Shown: positions 1 to 7,209, counted from the stretch's first letter. The stretch: DNA of 22,416 nucleotides from Lachnospiraceae bacterium UBA3821 (GCA_002368865.1 DFDT01000188.1:1-22416); one strand, 5' to 3'. Numbers and translations: made by a program. The notes: generated by a model not told the origin, from the sequence alone.

Positions 1-813
1 GTTGGTCAGTTCAACATCAACAACCTGGAGTGGACAAAGTCCATCCTGCTTACTGCAAAAGAGTGCAGATCTCCCGTGATCCTGGGCGTATCTGAGGGTG
101 CAGGCAAGTACATGGGCGGTTATCACGCAGTTGTTGGCATGGTAAACGGTTTGTTAAAGGATCTGGACATCGATGTTCCGGTAGCGCTTCATCTGGATCA
201 TGGTACTTACGAAGGCTGCTATAAGTGTATTGAGGCAGGTTTTTCATCTATCATGTTCGATGGTTCCCACTATCCCATCGATGAGAACGTTGAGAAGACC
301 AGAGAGTTGGTAAAGGCAGCTCATCAGAAGGGTCTGTCCATCGAGGCTGAGGTTGGTGCCATCGGTGGTGAGGAAGACGGCGTGATCGGTATGGGTGAGT
401 GTGCTGATCCCAAGGAGTGTAAGGCGGTTGCTGATCTGGGTGTAGATTTCCTGGCAGCAGGTATCGGAAACATCCATGGCAAATATCCTGCAAACTGGAA
501 GGGACTTTCCTTTGAGACGCTGGATGCGATCCAGCAGCTGACCGGCGAGCTTCCTTTGGTGCTTCACGGTGGTACAGGCATTCCCGCAGATATGATCAAG
601 AAAGCCATTTCTCTGGGTGTTGCAAAGATCAATGTAAATACAGAGTGCCAGCTGGCATTTGCTGAGGCTACCCGTAAGTATATCGAGGCAGGCAAGGATC
701 AGGAAGGCAAGGGCTTCGATCCCCGTAAGCTTCTGGCTCCCGGTGCTGAGGCAATTAAGGCTACCGTGAAAGAGAAGATGGAGTTGTTCGGCTCTGTTGG
801 TAAGGCTGAATAA
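1..813 (+). CDS. fba: Class II fructose-1,6-bisphosphate aldolase, 5' end missing
   Basis: This zinc enzyme of glycolysis and gluconeogenesis cleaves fructose-1,6-bisphosphate into dihydroxyacetone phosphate and glyceraldehyde-3-phosphate in the cytosol. The frame is open from base 1, where it already reads VGQFNINNLEW, a segment normally close to the N-terminus, so only a few dozen codons are missing. The GTG at 76 is an internal valine, not the start. Visible family signatures are the metal/catalytic segment ALHLDHGTYE, the following FDGSHYPIDENVEKT, the glycine-rich EAEVGAIGGEEDG, the second metal segment LVLHGGTGIP and the phosphate-binding INVNTECQ. The acidic-glycine stretch and the TGIP form suit the FbaA-like class IIB group of Firmicutes. 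Codon use is strongly biased (CTG, GGT, AAG, GAG), as expected for an abundant enzyme. The gene ends 22 bases before a strong terminator and converges on the next gene. Confidence 0.96.
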   Translation, partial: VGQFNINNLEWTKSILLTAKECRSPVILGVSEGAGKYMGGYHAVVGMVNGLLKDLDIDVPVALHLDHGTYEGCYKCIEAGFSSIMFDGSHYPIDENVEKTRELVKAAHQKGLSIEAEVGAIGGEEDGVIGMGECADPKECKAVADLGVDFLAAGIGNIHGKYPANWKGLSFETLDAIQQLTGELPLVLHGGTGIPADMIKKAISLGVAKINVNTECQLAFAEATRKYIEAGKDQEGKGFDPRKLLAPGAEAIKATVKEKMELFGSVGKAE

Positions 814-835
814 AAAGTAAAAATAAGAATTGAAA

Positions 836-871
836 ATAAGAGGCAGGTGATTCGAATCACCTGCCTCTTAT
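836..871. terminator. Bidirectional intrinsic terminator between fba and the Tad1-like gene
   Basis: A 36-base perfect palindrome: each arm runs ATAAGAGGCAGGTGATTC and the two arms abut at TTCGAA. It folds into a very stable hairpin with A-rich flank on the left and TATTTTGTT on the right. It sits 22 bases after the fba stop and 21 bases beyond the end of the convergent minus-strand gene, so it can end both transcripts. Confidence 0.9.
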
Positions 872-892
872 ATTTTGTTATGTGGAGTTTGA

Positions 893-1264
893 TTATTTCT
901 CGCTCTTACCCAGTACATTTCTGGTTGCTCTGTCTTCAGCTCTCTTGTTCAGCCACATCAAAGCTTCCGTAATGTGTCTCAGTGCCTCTGCGGTCTCTTC
1001 ACAGGCAAAAGGTCCGTTCTGGAAGCAGGTCAGTCTGTCTCTGATAATCTCCAGCAAATCTGCATCGAGAACGCCGTTGGTCTCGTCGGTTTCGCTTCTT
1101 GCACCTTTCTGGAACTTGATGGTTGCAAGAATGCCTGCGGTGGGGTCGATCTCATTAGGGGTTACAATCCTGTAGGAATGATGTGCCCCATCAGAACCCA
1201 ACTCATCCGTAGAATAAATCTCATTGAGGTTATTTCTTTTTTGAATTGTATTCAGTTTGTCCAT
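893..1264 (-). CDS. Tad1-like / Acb2-Tad1 hairpin-domain protein (candidate immune-signal sponge)
   Basis: A 123-residue soluble protein with no signal peptide. Seen directly: an N-terminal segment NEIYSTDELGSDGAHHSYRI (residues 14-33), a beta-strand-like ILATIKFQKG (45-54), then NGVLDADLLEIIRDRL (63-78), FQNGPFAC (81-88) and an amphipathic helix EALMWLNKRAEDRATRNVLG (100-119). From memory of the family, this order (ELG..GA.H.Y, IxFQxG, NGV..DLL.I..DRL..FQ.GPFAC, EAL.WLN.R..DR) is the pattern of phage Tad1, which binds the Thoeris signal gcADPR. Its C-terminal helical hairpin is shared with Acb2, which binds CBASS cyclic nucleotides. Length also matches Tad1. Function here is inferred. An oddity is Thr91 where I remember Asn in the usual CRENA..AL motif. 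The RBS AAAGGAG (1271-1280 region) lies about 8 bases from the ATG, and a good promoter lies upstream. It could be a diverged family member binding another ligand. Confidence 0.72.
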   Translation of the reverse strand: MDKLNTIQKRNNLNEIYSTDELGSDGAHHSYRIVTPNEIDPTAGILATIKFQKGARSETDETNGVLDADLLEIIRDRLTCFQNGPFACEETAEALRHITEALMWLNKRAEDRATRNVLGKSEK

Positions 1265-1302
1265 AGGTCAATTCTCCTTTACCAGATATTTAATTAATTC
1301 TA

Positions 1303-1332
1303 ATTATAACATGATATAGCAGTTGTTGCCAA
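1303..1332 (-). promoter_or_regulatory. Sigma-A promoter of the Tad1-like gene
   Basis: Read on the minus strand: -35 TTGGCA (1327-1332), 18-base spacer, and -10 TATAAT (1303-1308) preceded by TGT, giving an extended -10 (TGnTATAAT). The expected start near 1296 leaves a leader of about 30 bases to the ATG at 1264. The small gene is therefore probably transcribed on its own rather than by read-through from the upstream membrane-enzyme gene. Confidence 0.7.
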
Positions 1333-1346
1333 CCATTTTTTATGAG

Positions 1347-1372
1347 AAGAAAACGCTCATGAGAGTTTTCTT
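1347..1372 (-). terminator. Weak hairpin at the 3' end of the EptA-like gene
   Basis: Arms AAGAAAAC and GTTTTCTT enclose a small CTCATGAG palindrome, just beyond the stop codon of the minus-strand gene. On that strand the U-rich part lies inside the stem and is followed by CTCAT rather than a clean U-run, so it is at best a modest terminator. The T-run is better on the plus strand, where no gene ends. Confidence 0.3.
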
Positions 1373-1373
1373 T

Positions 1374-3020
1374 TTATTGTCTGAAGATGCGGTCGGTGGA
1401 AATCATGGCATCTGTGTCTCCGGCATCTCCGGGCTGCAGAAATTCTTGTATTTCACCCATACCTGTATAGTAGTAAAACAGATATCTTCGCTCTCTGTGT
1501 GCACCTTCCGGAACATCAAAAATATCTGTGCCGGGAGTTCCTGATAGAAGGTTCAGGCAGGCAGACTGAAAATCTTCGTGTGCGATGGGAGCTTTGGAGA
1601 TTTGAACGGCATCATGGTGTTCGTTTTGTCCTTTTACCAGCAAAATCGGATGTTGTCTTCCTACAGCAGCATTGTACTGGAACCGATTGTAGCCATGGTC
1701 TGACATTACAATTATAACAGAATTGTCATATACATTGTTTTGTTTTAATTTTTCCAGATAAGCCATGGCGATTGTCATGCTGGCTTTCACATTGTCTTCG
1801 TAGGTTCCGGTGCCTTCCGGAACTTCATTTACAAATTCATCATATCGATAGGGAATATGGGCACCCTCAATATGGAGAAACCGAAAACAGGGAGCATCGG
1901 AATAGGTAATCTTGGAGTCGCTTATCGCCCGGTAAAAGGCAAGGTTTGATTCGTCAAAAACCAGAGAGGAGATTCCCAGGGAATATCGGCGCAGTCTGGG
2001 GACATCTCCGGGCATTACCTGACAGTAACGTTTCAGATCGTAAGGCATATAGCGCATGCCAGCCAGCTTGATCTGGATCTTGATCATTTCCTTGGGAGAG
2101 GAGATCAGTAAAGGGTCCTGTTTTAAATTTTCAAAGCGGTACATGTCAGGGTGATTGATAATGGCATCCGGTTCATAGAGTCCCATCCGATACCCTTCTT
2201 TTTCCAATTCGCTCAAGAAGCGGGACTTCGTAAAAGCATTGGTGTAGTAACTGCGGTAACTCATATTATTTTCAAAATAACTGTCACTGAATAAAAAGGG
2301 GACACATAGTTCCGTATAGGGATAAGCACTCATGCAATTATCATACCGGGTGAAGTCCTGAAAAGTCAAAGCATACTCGTCTTGCCACAGATCTATCAAG
2401 GTTTCGCCGTCCACGGCATCCAGCATTAAAATAATAAAGTTTTTATCCTCGGAGAGTGTGAAGGCGAAATCGTCCGTGACAACGCCGTCTCCCTTGGTTT
2501 CCAAGCCGTAGTGGGAGATGCAGAGAACAACCAGAGAGACAAACAGCATCAGCGAAAAGCAAATGCTGAATACGGAAATCGCCCGGGAAAATTTATCATA
2601 GCGGAAAAAATGCAGCGCCGCCAGAGTGAGCGCGGAGACAGACACCCACAGGATCAGGGTGTGAATGCGCTGGGAACCAAAGCTGTTCCAATCGATCTCG
2701 GAACCGTCAATGACAGGAATCGCGTCCAACATAAAATTGCCCTGCACATAAGTACAAAGGAGCATGATCAGACAGAGGATCACAGCCGCCTGATACAATT
2801 TGCGGGGGAGCAGGCTGATCAGTACAAAAAGCAACATCCCCAGAAAGCAGAAAACCAGAAGCATGCCTGCACAGTAAGGGAAAAGCATATGGAAATCGTA
2901 CCAGAAATCGTTTATATTATTGAAATATATCTCCAACGGGGCATAAAAAAAGAGCATAAAGCATAATGCAAAGACCAGAGTAAAGGCAGGATATAAATCG
3001 GGATTCAATATCTTTTTCAA
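1374..3020 (-). CDS. Membrane-anchored sulfatase-fold phosphotransferase (EptA/LtaS-like)
   Basis: A 548-residue protein with about five N-terminal membrane helices (roughly 11-29, 44-70, 74-92, 119-138, 148-168), then an extracytoplasmic alkaline-phosphatase/sulfatase-fold domain from about 190. Metal-site elements are visible: NFIILMLDAVDGE (Asp201), a likely nucleophile Thr236 in YPYTELCVPFLFS, HIEGAHIPY (near 383-391), MSDHGYN (Asp441-His442) and GRQHPILL (His457). Five helices followed by Thr-x-x-x-x-P-F-x-x-S is how phosphoethanolamine transferases of the EptA type are built. LtaS-type phosphoglycerol transferases are the alternative in a Gram-positive cell. The likely role is adding a phospho-headgroup to an envelope glycan or lipid; the substrate cannot be read. 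The start codon is TTG, chosen because a perfect AGGAGG (3029-3034) sits 8 bases upstream and a consensus-like promoter lies just beyond. The next gene is divergent. Confidence 0.85.
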   Translation of the reverse strand: MKKILNPDLYPAFTLVFALCFMLFFYAPLEIYFNNINDFWYDFHMLFPYCAGMLLVFCFLGMLLFVLISLLPRKLYQAAVILCLIMLLCTYVQGNFMLDAIPVIDGSEIDWNSFGSQRIHTLILWVSVSALTLAALHFFRYDKFSRAISVFSICFSLMLFVSLVVLCISHYGLETKGDGVVTDDFAFTLSEDKNFIILMLDAVDGETLIDLWQDEYALTFQDFTRYDNCMSAYPYTELCVPFLFSDSYFENNMSYRSYYTNAFTKSRFLSELEKEGYRMGLYEPDAIINHPDMYRFENLKQDPLLISSPKEMIKIQIKLAGMRYMPYDLKRYCQVMPGDVPRLRRYSLGISSLVFDESNLAFYRAISDSKITYSDAPCFRFLHIEGAHIPYRYDEFVNEVPEGTGTYEDNVKASMTIAMAYLEKLKQNNVYDNSVIIVMSDHGYNRFQYNAAVGRQHPILLVKGQNEHHDAVQISKAPIAHEDFQSACLNLLSGTPGTDIFDVPEGAHRERRYLFYYYTGMGEIQEFLQPGDAGDTDAMISTDRIFRQ

Positions 3021-3037
3021 GCGAAGCGCCTCCTATC

Positions 3038-3066
3038 TTTCCAAAGTATAGCAATTTCAATATAAG
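3038..3066 (+). promoter_or_regulatory. Candidate promoter of the BMP-fusion operon, overlapping the divergent one
   Basis: Plus strand: TTTCCA (3038-3043, four of six consensus positions), 17-base spacer, TATAAG (3061-3066). It occupies the same DNA as the minus-strand promoter at 3045-3073, so polymerase could hardly use both at once. The -35 is weak. Confidence 0.45.
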
Positions 3067-3073
3067 GTGTCAA
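3045..3073 (-). promoter_or_regulatory. Sigma-A promoter of the EptA-like gene
   Basis: Minus strand: a perfect -35 TTGACA (3068-3073), exactly 17 bases, then -10 TATACT (3045-3050). Transcription should begin near 3038, giving a leader of about 18 bases that contains the AGGAGG and supports the TTG start at 3020. Confidence 0.8.
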
Positions 3074-3119
3074 TCTTCGTCTTTTACAAAAACAGGTGAC
3101 ATTTTGAAAGGGAGGATGT

Positions 3120-3161
3120 ATGATAAAAAAGAAAAATAGGATTGGGAAGGTCAGAATATGA
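3120..3161 (+). CDS. Possible 13-codon leader peptide upstream of the BMP-fusion gene
   Basis: An ATG at 3120 follows AAAGGGAGG by 4 bases and opens a 13-codon frame (MIKKKNRIGKVRI) whose TGA overlaps the ATG of the next gene at 3158 in an ATGA arrangement. It has a better Shine-Dalgarno sequence than the large gene (GGGAAGG). It might be a basic leader peptide that couples translation, or chance; the short RBS spacing argues for caution. Confidence 0.25.
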   Translation: MIKKKNRIGKVRI

Positions 3162-5092
3162 TCACAGATTACAGAAAAGCACTGAAACGTGGCGAGCAGG
3201 AGTGCCGGAATGCGGTGGCACGCGGTCAGTATCCGTATCTCACGGCGTTGGAAGACTTTATGGAGGAGAGCCGCTATACGGCGGAACAGCATATCGGGGT
3301 TAAGGAGATCCCTCTGTCTATGGTCGCGGGTACCAAGACCGCCGGCAGACAGAAGGCTTTTTCCTGCGGATTTATGCCGATCTTGAAAGAAGGCAGCGAA
3401 TTCTCCGCAAAATGGTCTAATCTCTATGATATTCAGGAGGAGGAAGGGTTCCGGGATCCGATCAAAGTGTATGAATACCTGCAGCGGTTTTATGTGCAGG
3501 AGGGAAATAAGCGTGTATCGGTGCTGAAATATCTGGGAGCCCCCGGAATCTACGCGGATATCACCAGACTTTTACCCCGAAAAAGCGATGACAAAGAGCA
3601 TCAGATTTATGAGGAATTCATGGAGTTTTATGAGGTGGCTCCCATTTACGGGATCTACTTTTCGGAGCCGGGTGGCTATAAGAAGCTGACAGAGTATCTG
3701 GGGCAGAATCTGACGGAACCGTGGGAAGAGGAAAAAGTCCGGGATGTGCGTCAGGCATATCAACTGTTCGAGACGCTTTTTCTGGAAAAAGGCGGCAGTA
3801 AGTTAAACAACCTGACCGCCGGCGATGCACTGTTGATTTATCTGGAAGTATATAGTTTTGATACTTTGGTCAATGGAAGCGAAGAAGAGATCCGAAAAAA
3901 TATGGATACCATCTGGAAAGAGCTTCTGGTGGAGACCAGAGAGGACAAGATTGCGCTTGTGGAAACGCCTCAGGAGGAGGCGAAGGGCAATGTATTCATG
4001 GACATTCTCAAGATGACCCAGACGCCGGCGTACAGTGCGAAGAATCCGATGAAGATTGCTTTCATCTATGACCGTGAGATCGCGGATTCCCGCTGGGTAT
4101 ACAATCATGAGCTGGGACGCAACAGTCTGGCGGAAAGCTTCGGAGATATCGTACAGACCGAGAAGTATGAGAACTGCTACACAGAGGAGCTGATGGAAGA
4201 GGCGGTGGATGAGGCTGTGCAAAAAGGGGCGCAGATGATCTTCACAGTGTTCCCGGCGCAGATGAATGAAACACTGCGGACGGCGGTGAAGTATCCCAAG
4301 GTAAAGTTCCTAAACTGTTCGGTGAACCTCTCCAGCAGTGCGGTGCGCACCTATTATGCGCGCATGCATGAGGCAAAATTCATTATGGGCGCAATCGCCG
4401 CCAGCACGGCGGAAAATCATAAGATAGGCTATGTGGCAGATTACCCGATTTATGGCACAATTGCCGGTATCAATGCGTTTGCCATTGGAGCGGCGTTGGT
4501 AGATCCCTGGGCGAAGATTTATCTGGCATGGTCCACCAAGGCAGACGGTGACTGGCATCGGGAAATGCGGAATCTGCAGGTGGATGTGGTGTCCGGTCCC
4601 GATACGATCAAGCCCCATGACGCGTCCCGGGCATACGGGATCTACAAGCTGGATCAATACGGCGGAATTGTCAATCTGGCAGCGCCGGTCATTAACTGGG
4701 GACATTATTATGAACTGATTGTACAGACTGTTCTGAACGGTACATGGGATACGGCGCAGGTGGCGGAAAAAAATCAGGCGATCAATTACTGGTACGGTAT
4801 GTCCGCCGGCGTGATCGATGTATTTATGTCCGACAGGATATCCTACTATTCGGTGAAGCTGGCGAATATGTTGAAGAAAGCACTTGTGGATGCGCGGATC
4901 CAGATCTTCGGCGGAGAACTGCACAGTCAGACAGGACTTGTAAAGGGCGCAGACAATGAAGGGCTGACGGGAGAGGAGATCGTCAATATGGACTGGCTGA
5001 ATGACAATGTAGTCGGCGAGGTTCCCTCCATGGATGAGCTGGTATCTCAGGTGCAGGAAGTTGTAAGTATGAGCGGGGTAAGAAAAGAATGA
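3158..5092 (+). CDS. Cytosolic BMP-family (PnrA-like) ligand-binding protein with ParB-like N-terminal region
   Basis: A 644-residue protein without signal peptide or lipobox. Residues from about 297 resemble the basic membrane protein/PnrA family of periplasmic-binding-fold proteins that carry nucleosides to ABC importers: KIAFIYDREIADSRWVYNHE, then GAQMIFTVFP, the TYYARMHEAKFIMGAIAA segment, KIGYVADYPIYGTIAGINAF and a hinge near VDVVSGPD. Residues 1-290 are extra. They contain IPLSMVAGTKTAGR and FYVQEGNKRVSVLKYLG (111-127), similar to the small-molecule-binding motif of ParB/Srx-like domains. With no export signal the protein should stay in the cytosol, so it probably senses rather than imports its ligand; this is inference. 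The ATG at 3158 has GGGAAGG 7 bases upstream. Its stop overlaps the start of the phosphoesterase gene by four bases, indicating coupling. No transporter permease or ATPase gene is adjacent. Confidence 0.8.
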   Translation: MITDYRKALKRGEQECRNAVARGQYPYLTALEDFMEESRYTAEQHIGVKEIPLSMVAGTKTAGRQKAFSCGFMPILKEGSEFSAKWSNLYDIQEEEGFRDPIKVYEYLQRFYVQEGNKRVSVLKYLGAPGIYADITRLLPRKSDDKEHQIYEEFMEFYEVAPIYGIYFSEPGGYKKLTEYLGQNLTEPWEEEKVRDVRQAYQLFETLFLEKGGSKLNNLTAGDALLIYLEVYSFDTLVNGSEEEIRKNMDTIWKELLVETREDKIALVETPQEEAKGNVFMDILKMTQTPAYSAKNPMKIAFIYDREIADSRWVYNHELGRNSLAESFGDIVQTEKYENCYTEELMEEAVDEAVQKGAQMIFTVFPAQMNETLRTAVKYPKVKFLNCSVNLSSSAVRTYYARMHEAKFIMGAIAASTAENHKIGYVADYPIYGTIAGINAFAIGAALVDPWAKIYLAWSTKADGDWHREMRNLQVDVVSGPDTIKPHDASRAYGIYKLDQYGGIVNLAAPVINWGHYYELIVQTVLNGTWDTAQVAEKNQAINYWYGMSAGVIDVFMSDRISYYSVKLANMLKKALVDARIQIFGGELHSQTGLVKGADNEGLTGEEIVNMDWLNDNVVGEVPSMDELVSQVQEVVSMSGVRKE

Positions 5093-5751
5093 ACATTCTG
5101 GCGATAGCGGATATCGAAGCGAATGCTTTGTGGGACTATTACAGTCCGGAGCGCACGCAGGACGCGGATCTGATCATCTCCTGCGGGGATCTGAACCCGG
5201 ATTATCTGCAGTTTCTTGTGTCCATGACCAACAAAAAACTGTTATATATCTATGGGAATCATGACACGCAGTATGAGGAGAATCCGCCTTTGGGCTGCGT
5301 CAATATCGACGGCAGGGTATATGAACATAACGGTGTTCGTATCCTGGGGCTGGGCGGATGCATGAAATACAAGAAAAGCAGACTGATGTTTACGGAAAAC
5401 GAGATGAGGCGTCGTATTTTGAAAGTGACGCCGCAGATTGCATTGATGGGTGGGATTGATATTCTGGTGACCCACGCGCCGGCTGCGGGCTACGGTGATT
5501 TGGAAGATATGCCCCATTGGGGATACAAGTGTTTCAATGATCTGATCGAGAGATGGAAGCCGAAGCTCATGCTGCATGGGCATGTGCATCAGAATTACAG
5601 TGCAAGGTTCAAGCGCACCATGACCCATGCGGCAGGAACAGAAATCCATAATTGCTATAGTTACTGCAACATTGAATACGATGAAAACCTGGGGGCGGAT
5701 CGCTCCGCATTGTCCAGGGTGTATGCCTCTCTGCGCAGGCAGGAGGACTAG
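5089..5751 (+). CDS. Calcineurin-like metallophosphoesterase
   Basis: A 220-residue cytosolic two-metal phosphoesterase. The motif set is nearly complete: ADIEAN at residues 7-12, SCGDLNPDY (Asp34), IYGNHDTQ (Asn57-His58), LVTHAPAAG and LMLHGHVHQN. The first motif is normally Asp-x-His; here it is Asp8-x-Glu10, so one metal ligand is changed. I remember the same replacement in related Lachnospiraceae proteins, so it looks like a subfamily trait rather than a defect. The substrate is unknown; cyclic nucleotides or other phosphodiesters are possible. The ATG overlaps the stop of the BMP-fusion gene (ATGA), so the two products are probably made together and may act on one ligand or signal. The gene converges on pyruvate kinase with only 15 bases between stop codons and no clear terminator. 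Confidence 0.85.
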   Translation: MNILAIADIEANALWDYYSPERTQDADLIISCGDLNPDYLQFLVSMTNKKLLYIYGNHDTQYEENPPLGCVNIDGRVYEHNGVRILGLGGCMKYKKSRLMFTENEMRRRILKVTPQIALMGGIDILVTHAPAAGYGDLEDMPHWGYKCFNDLIERWKPKLMLHGHVHQNYSARFKRTMTHAAGTEIHNCYSYCNIEYDENLGADRSALSRVYASLRRQED

Positions 5752-5766
5752 CAGGCGTTATCTGAT

Positions 5767-7182
5767 CTATATCACCTGTTCTACTTTGATCAGATTGGTG
5801 TTGCCTGCGGAACCGGTCAACTGACCGCCGGTCATGACGATGTTGTCCCCCGGCTGGAGATTCAGCAGTTTTTTAGCCTGTACCAGATCGCTCTCAAACA
5901 TCTGATCCATGGAGGCATATCTGCTGCAGAGCACCGGAGTCACGCCCCAGCTCAGATTGATCTTGCGCCATGCCTTCTTGGAGGCGGTCATGCCGATGAT
6001 GTCGATGGGACAGCGGAAACGGCTGACCATGCGGGCGGTAAGTCCTGTCAGGGAATTTACCACGATACATTTTGCCTGTACGTCGATGGCCATGGCACAG
6101 GTGGAGTGGGATACCGCGTCCTGATTGTTGCGGATGATAAACTCCGCTTCTTTAAACCGCTTGTCGTAATGAATCCTGTCTTCCGTAAATTTCACGGTTT
6201 CCACCATCGTTTTTATAGCTTCCACCGGGAACTTGCCGGCAGCGGTTTCTCCGGAAAGCATGACTGCAGAAGTCCCGTCATAAACAGCGTTTGCCACATC
6301 GGAGATTTCGGCTCTGGTGGGTCTGGGATTGTGGATCATGGACTCCAGCATTTCCGTAGCGGTGATCACGCGTTTCCCCAGAAGACGACATTTCTGGATC
6401 AGGTATTTTTGTACGGAAGGCACTTCGATTCCGGGGATTTCCACCCCCAAATCGCCTCTTGCCACCATGACGCCGTCAGCAATCTCACAGATCTCTTCAA
6501 TATTGTCTACGCCGGAGCGGTTCTCGATCTTGGCGATGATCTCAATCTCTCTTCCCCCGTTATCGTCCAGGAAATATCGCAGGGACTGGATATCTGCCTT
6601 GGTGGACACAAAGGATGCGGCGATGAAATCCACATCGTTCTCGATGCCGAACAGGATGTCGGCTTTGTCGTTCTCACTCAGGAAATCCTGCTTCATGACT
6701 TTCCCGGGGAAGTTCATGCTCTTTTTGTCGGACAGCATGCCGCCGTTCAAAACTTTGCAGTGTGCCTCGGTCTCAGTCACATCCGTTACTTCAAAGATGA
6801 CCAGCCCGTTGTTTACCAGAATGGTATCGCCGGGCTCCAGATTCTTCATCAGGTCCTTGTAGCTGACGGAAACTTTGGTTTCGTCGCCGATGAGATCTTC
6901 TGTGGTAAAGGTGAAATCCGCACCCTCCTCCAACGTTATCTTGTGGTCAGCAAAGGTACCGATGCGATATTCCGGGCCTTTGGTGTCCAGCATGATAGCG
7001 ATGGGCAGTTTCAGCTCCTCCCGCACCTCTTTGATCAGATCGATCTTACGCTTATGCTCCTCATGACTTCCGTGGGAAAAATTCAGGCGTGCCACATTCA
7101 TGCCAGCCTCGCACATTTTTTTCAGAGTCTCTGTGTTTTCACAGGAAGGCCCGATGGTACATACTACTTTCGTCTTTCTCAT
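5767..7182 (-). CDS. pyk: Pyruvate kinase
   Basis: Catalyses the last step of glycolysis, phosphoenolpyruvate plus ADP to pyruvate plus ATP. The 471-residue protein has all landmarks: KVVCTIGPSC at the N-terminus, NVARLNFSHGS (29-39), MLDTKGPEYR (64-73), AKIENRSG (Lys218, Glu220), MVARGDLGVEIP (239-250), ITATEMLESMIHNPRPTRAE and VMLSGETAAGKFP. Glu71 in KGPE is the residue that goes with potassium dependence in the family. The length is that of the short form, without the extra PEP-utilizer-like C-terminal domain found in Bacillus enzymes. The start ATG is preceded by CAGGAG at 8 bases. It lies 27 bases downstream of the alanine symporter gene on the same strand and shows no promoter of its own, so the two are probably co-transcribed. 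Confidence 0.97.
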   Translation of the reverse strand: MRKTKVVCTIGPSCENTETLKKMCEAGMNVARLNFSHGSHEEHKRKIDLIKEVREELKLPIAIMLDTKGPEYRIGTFADHKITLEEGADFTFTTEDLIGDETKVSVSYKDLMKNLEPGDTILVNNGLVIFEVTDVTETEAHCKVLNGGMLSDKKSMNFPGKVMKQDFLSENDKADILFGIENDVDFIAASFVSTKADIQSLRYFLDDNGGREIEIIAKIENRSGVDNIEEICEIADGVMVARGDLGVEIPGIEVPSVQKYLIQKCRLLGKRVITATEMLESMIHNPRPTRAEISDVANAVYDGTSAVMLSGETAAGKFPVEAIKTMVETVKFTEDRIHYDKRFKEAEFIIRNNQDAVSHSTCAMAIDVQAKCIVVNSLTGLTARMVSRFRCPIDIIGMTASKKAWRKINLSWGVTPVLCSRYASMDQMFESDLVQAKKLLNLQPGDNIVMTGGQLTGSAGNTNLIKVEQVI

Positions 7183-7209
7183 CTTTCTATCTCCTGAATT
7201 TTCATGTTG

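Noticed and set aside
76..78. GTG as start of the aldolase
   Set aside because: The frame is open to base 1 and reads conserved aldolase sequence before it, so this GTG is an internal valine.
893..3020. A prophage or defence island around the Tad1-like gene
   Set aside because: No integrase, capsid, portal, lysis, Thoeris (ThsA/ThsB) or CBASS gene is present; both flanks are ordinary chromosomal genes.
6106..7197. Long open frame of 363 codons on the plus strand
   Set aside because: It lies wholly antisense to pyruvate kinase, has no ribosome site and shows no family signature; it is a shadow of the coding bias of pyk.
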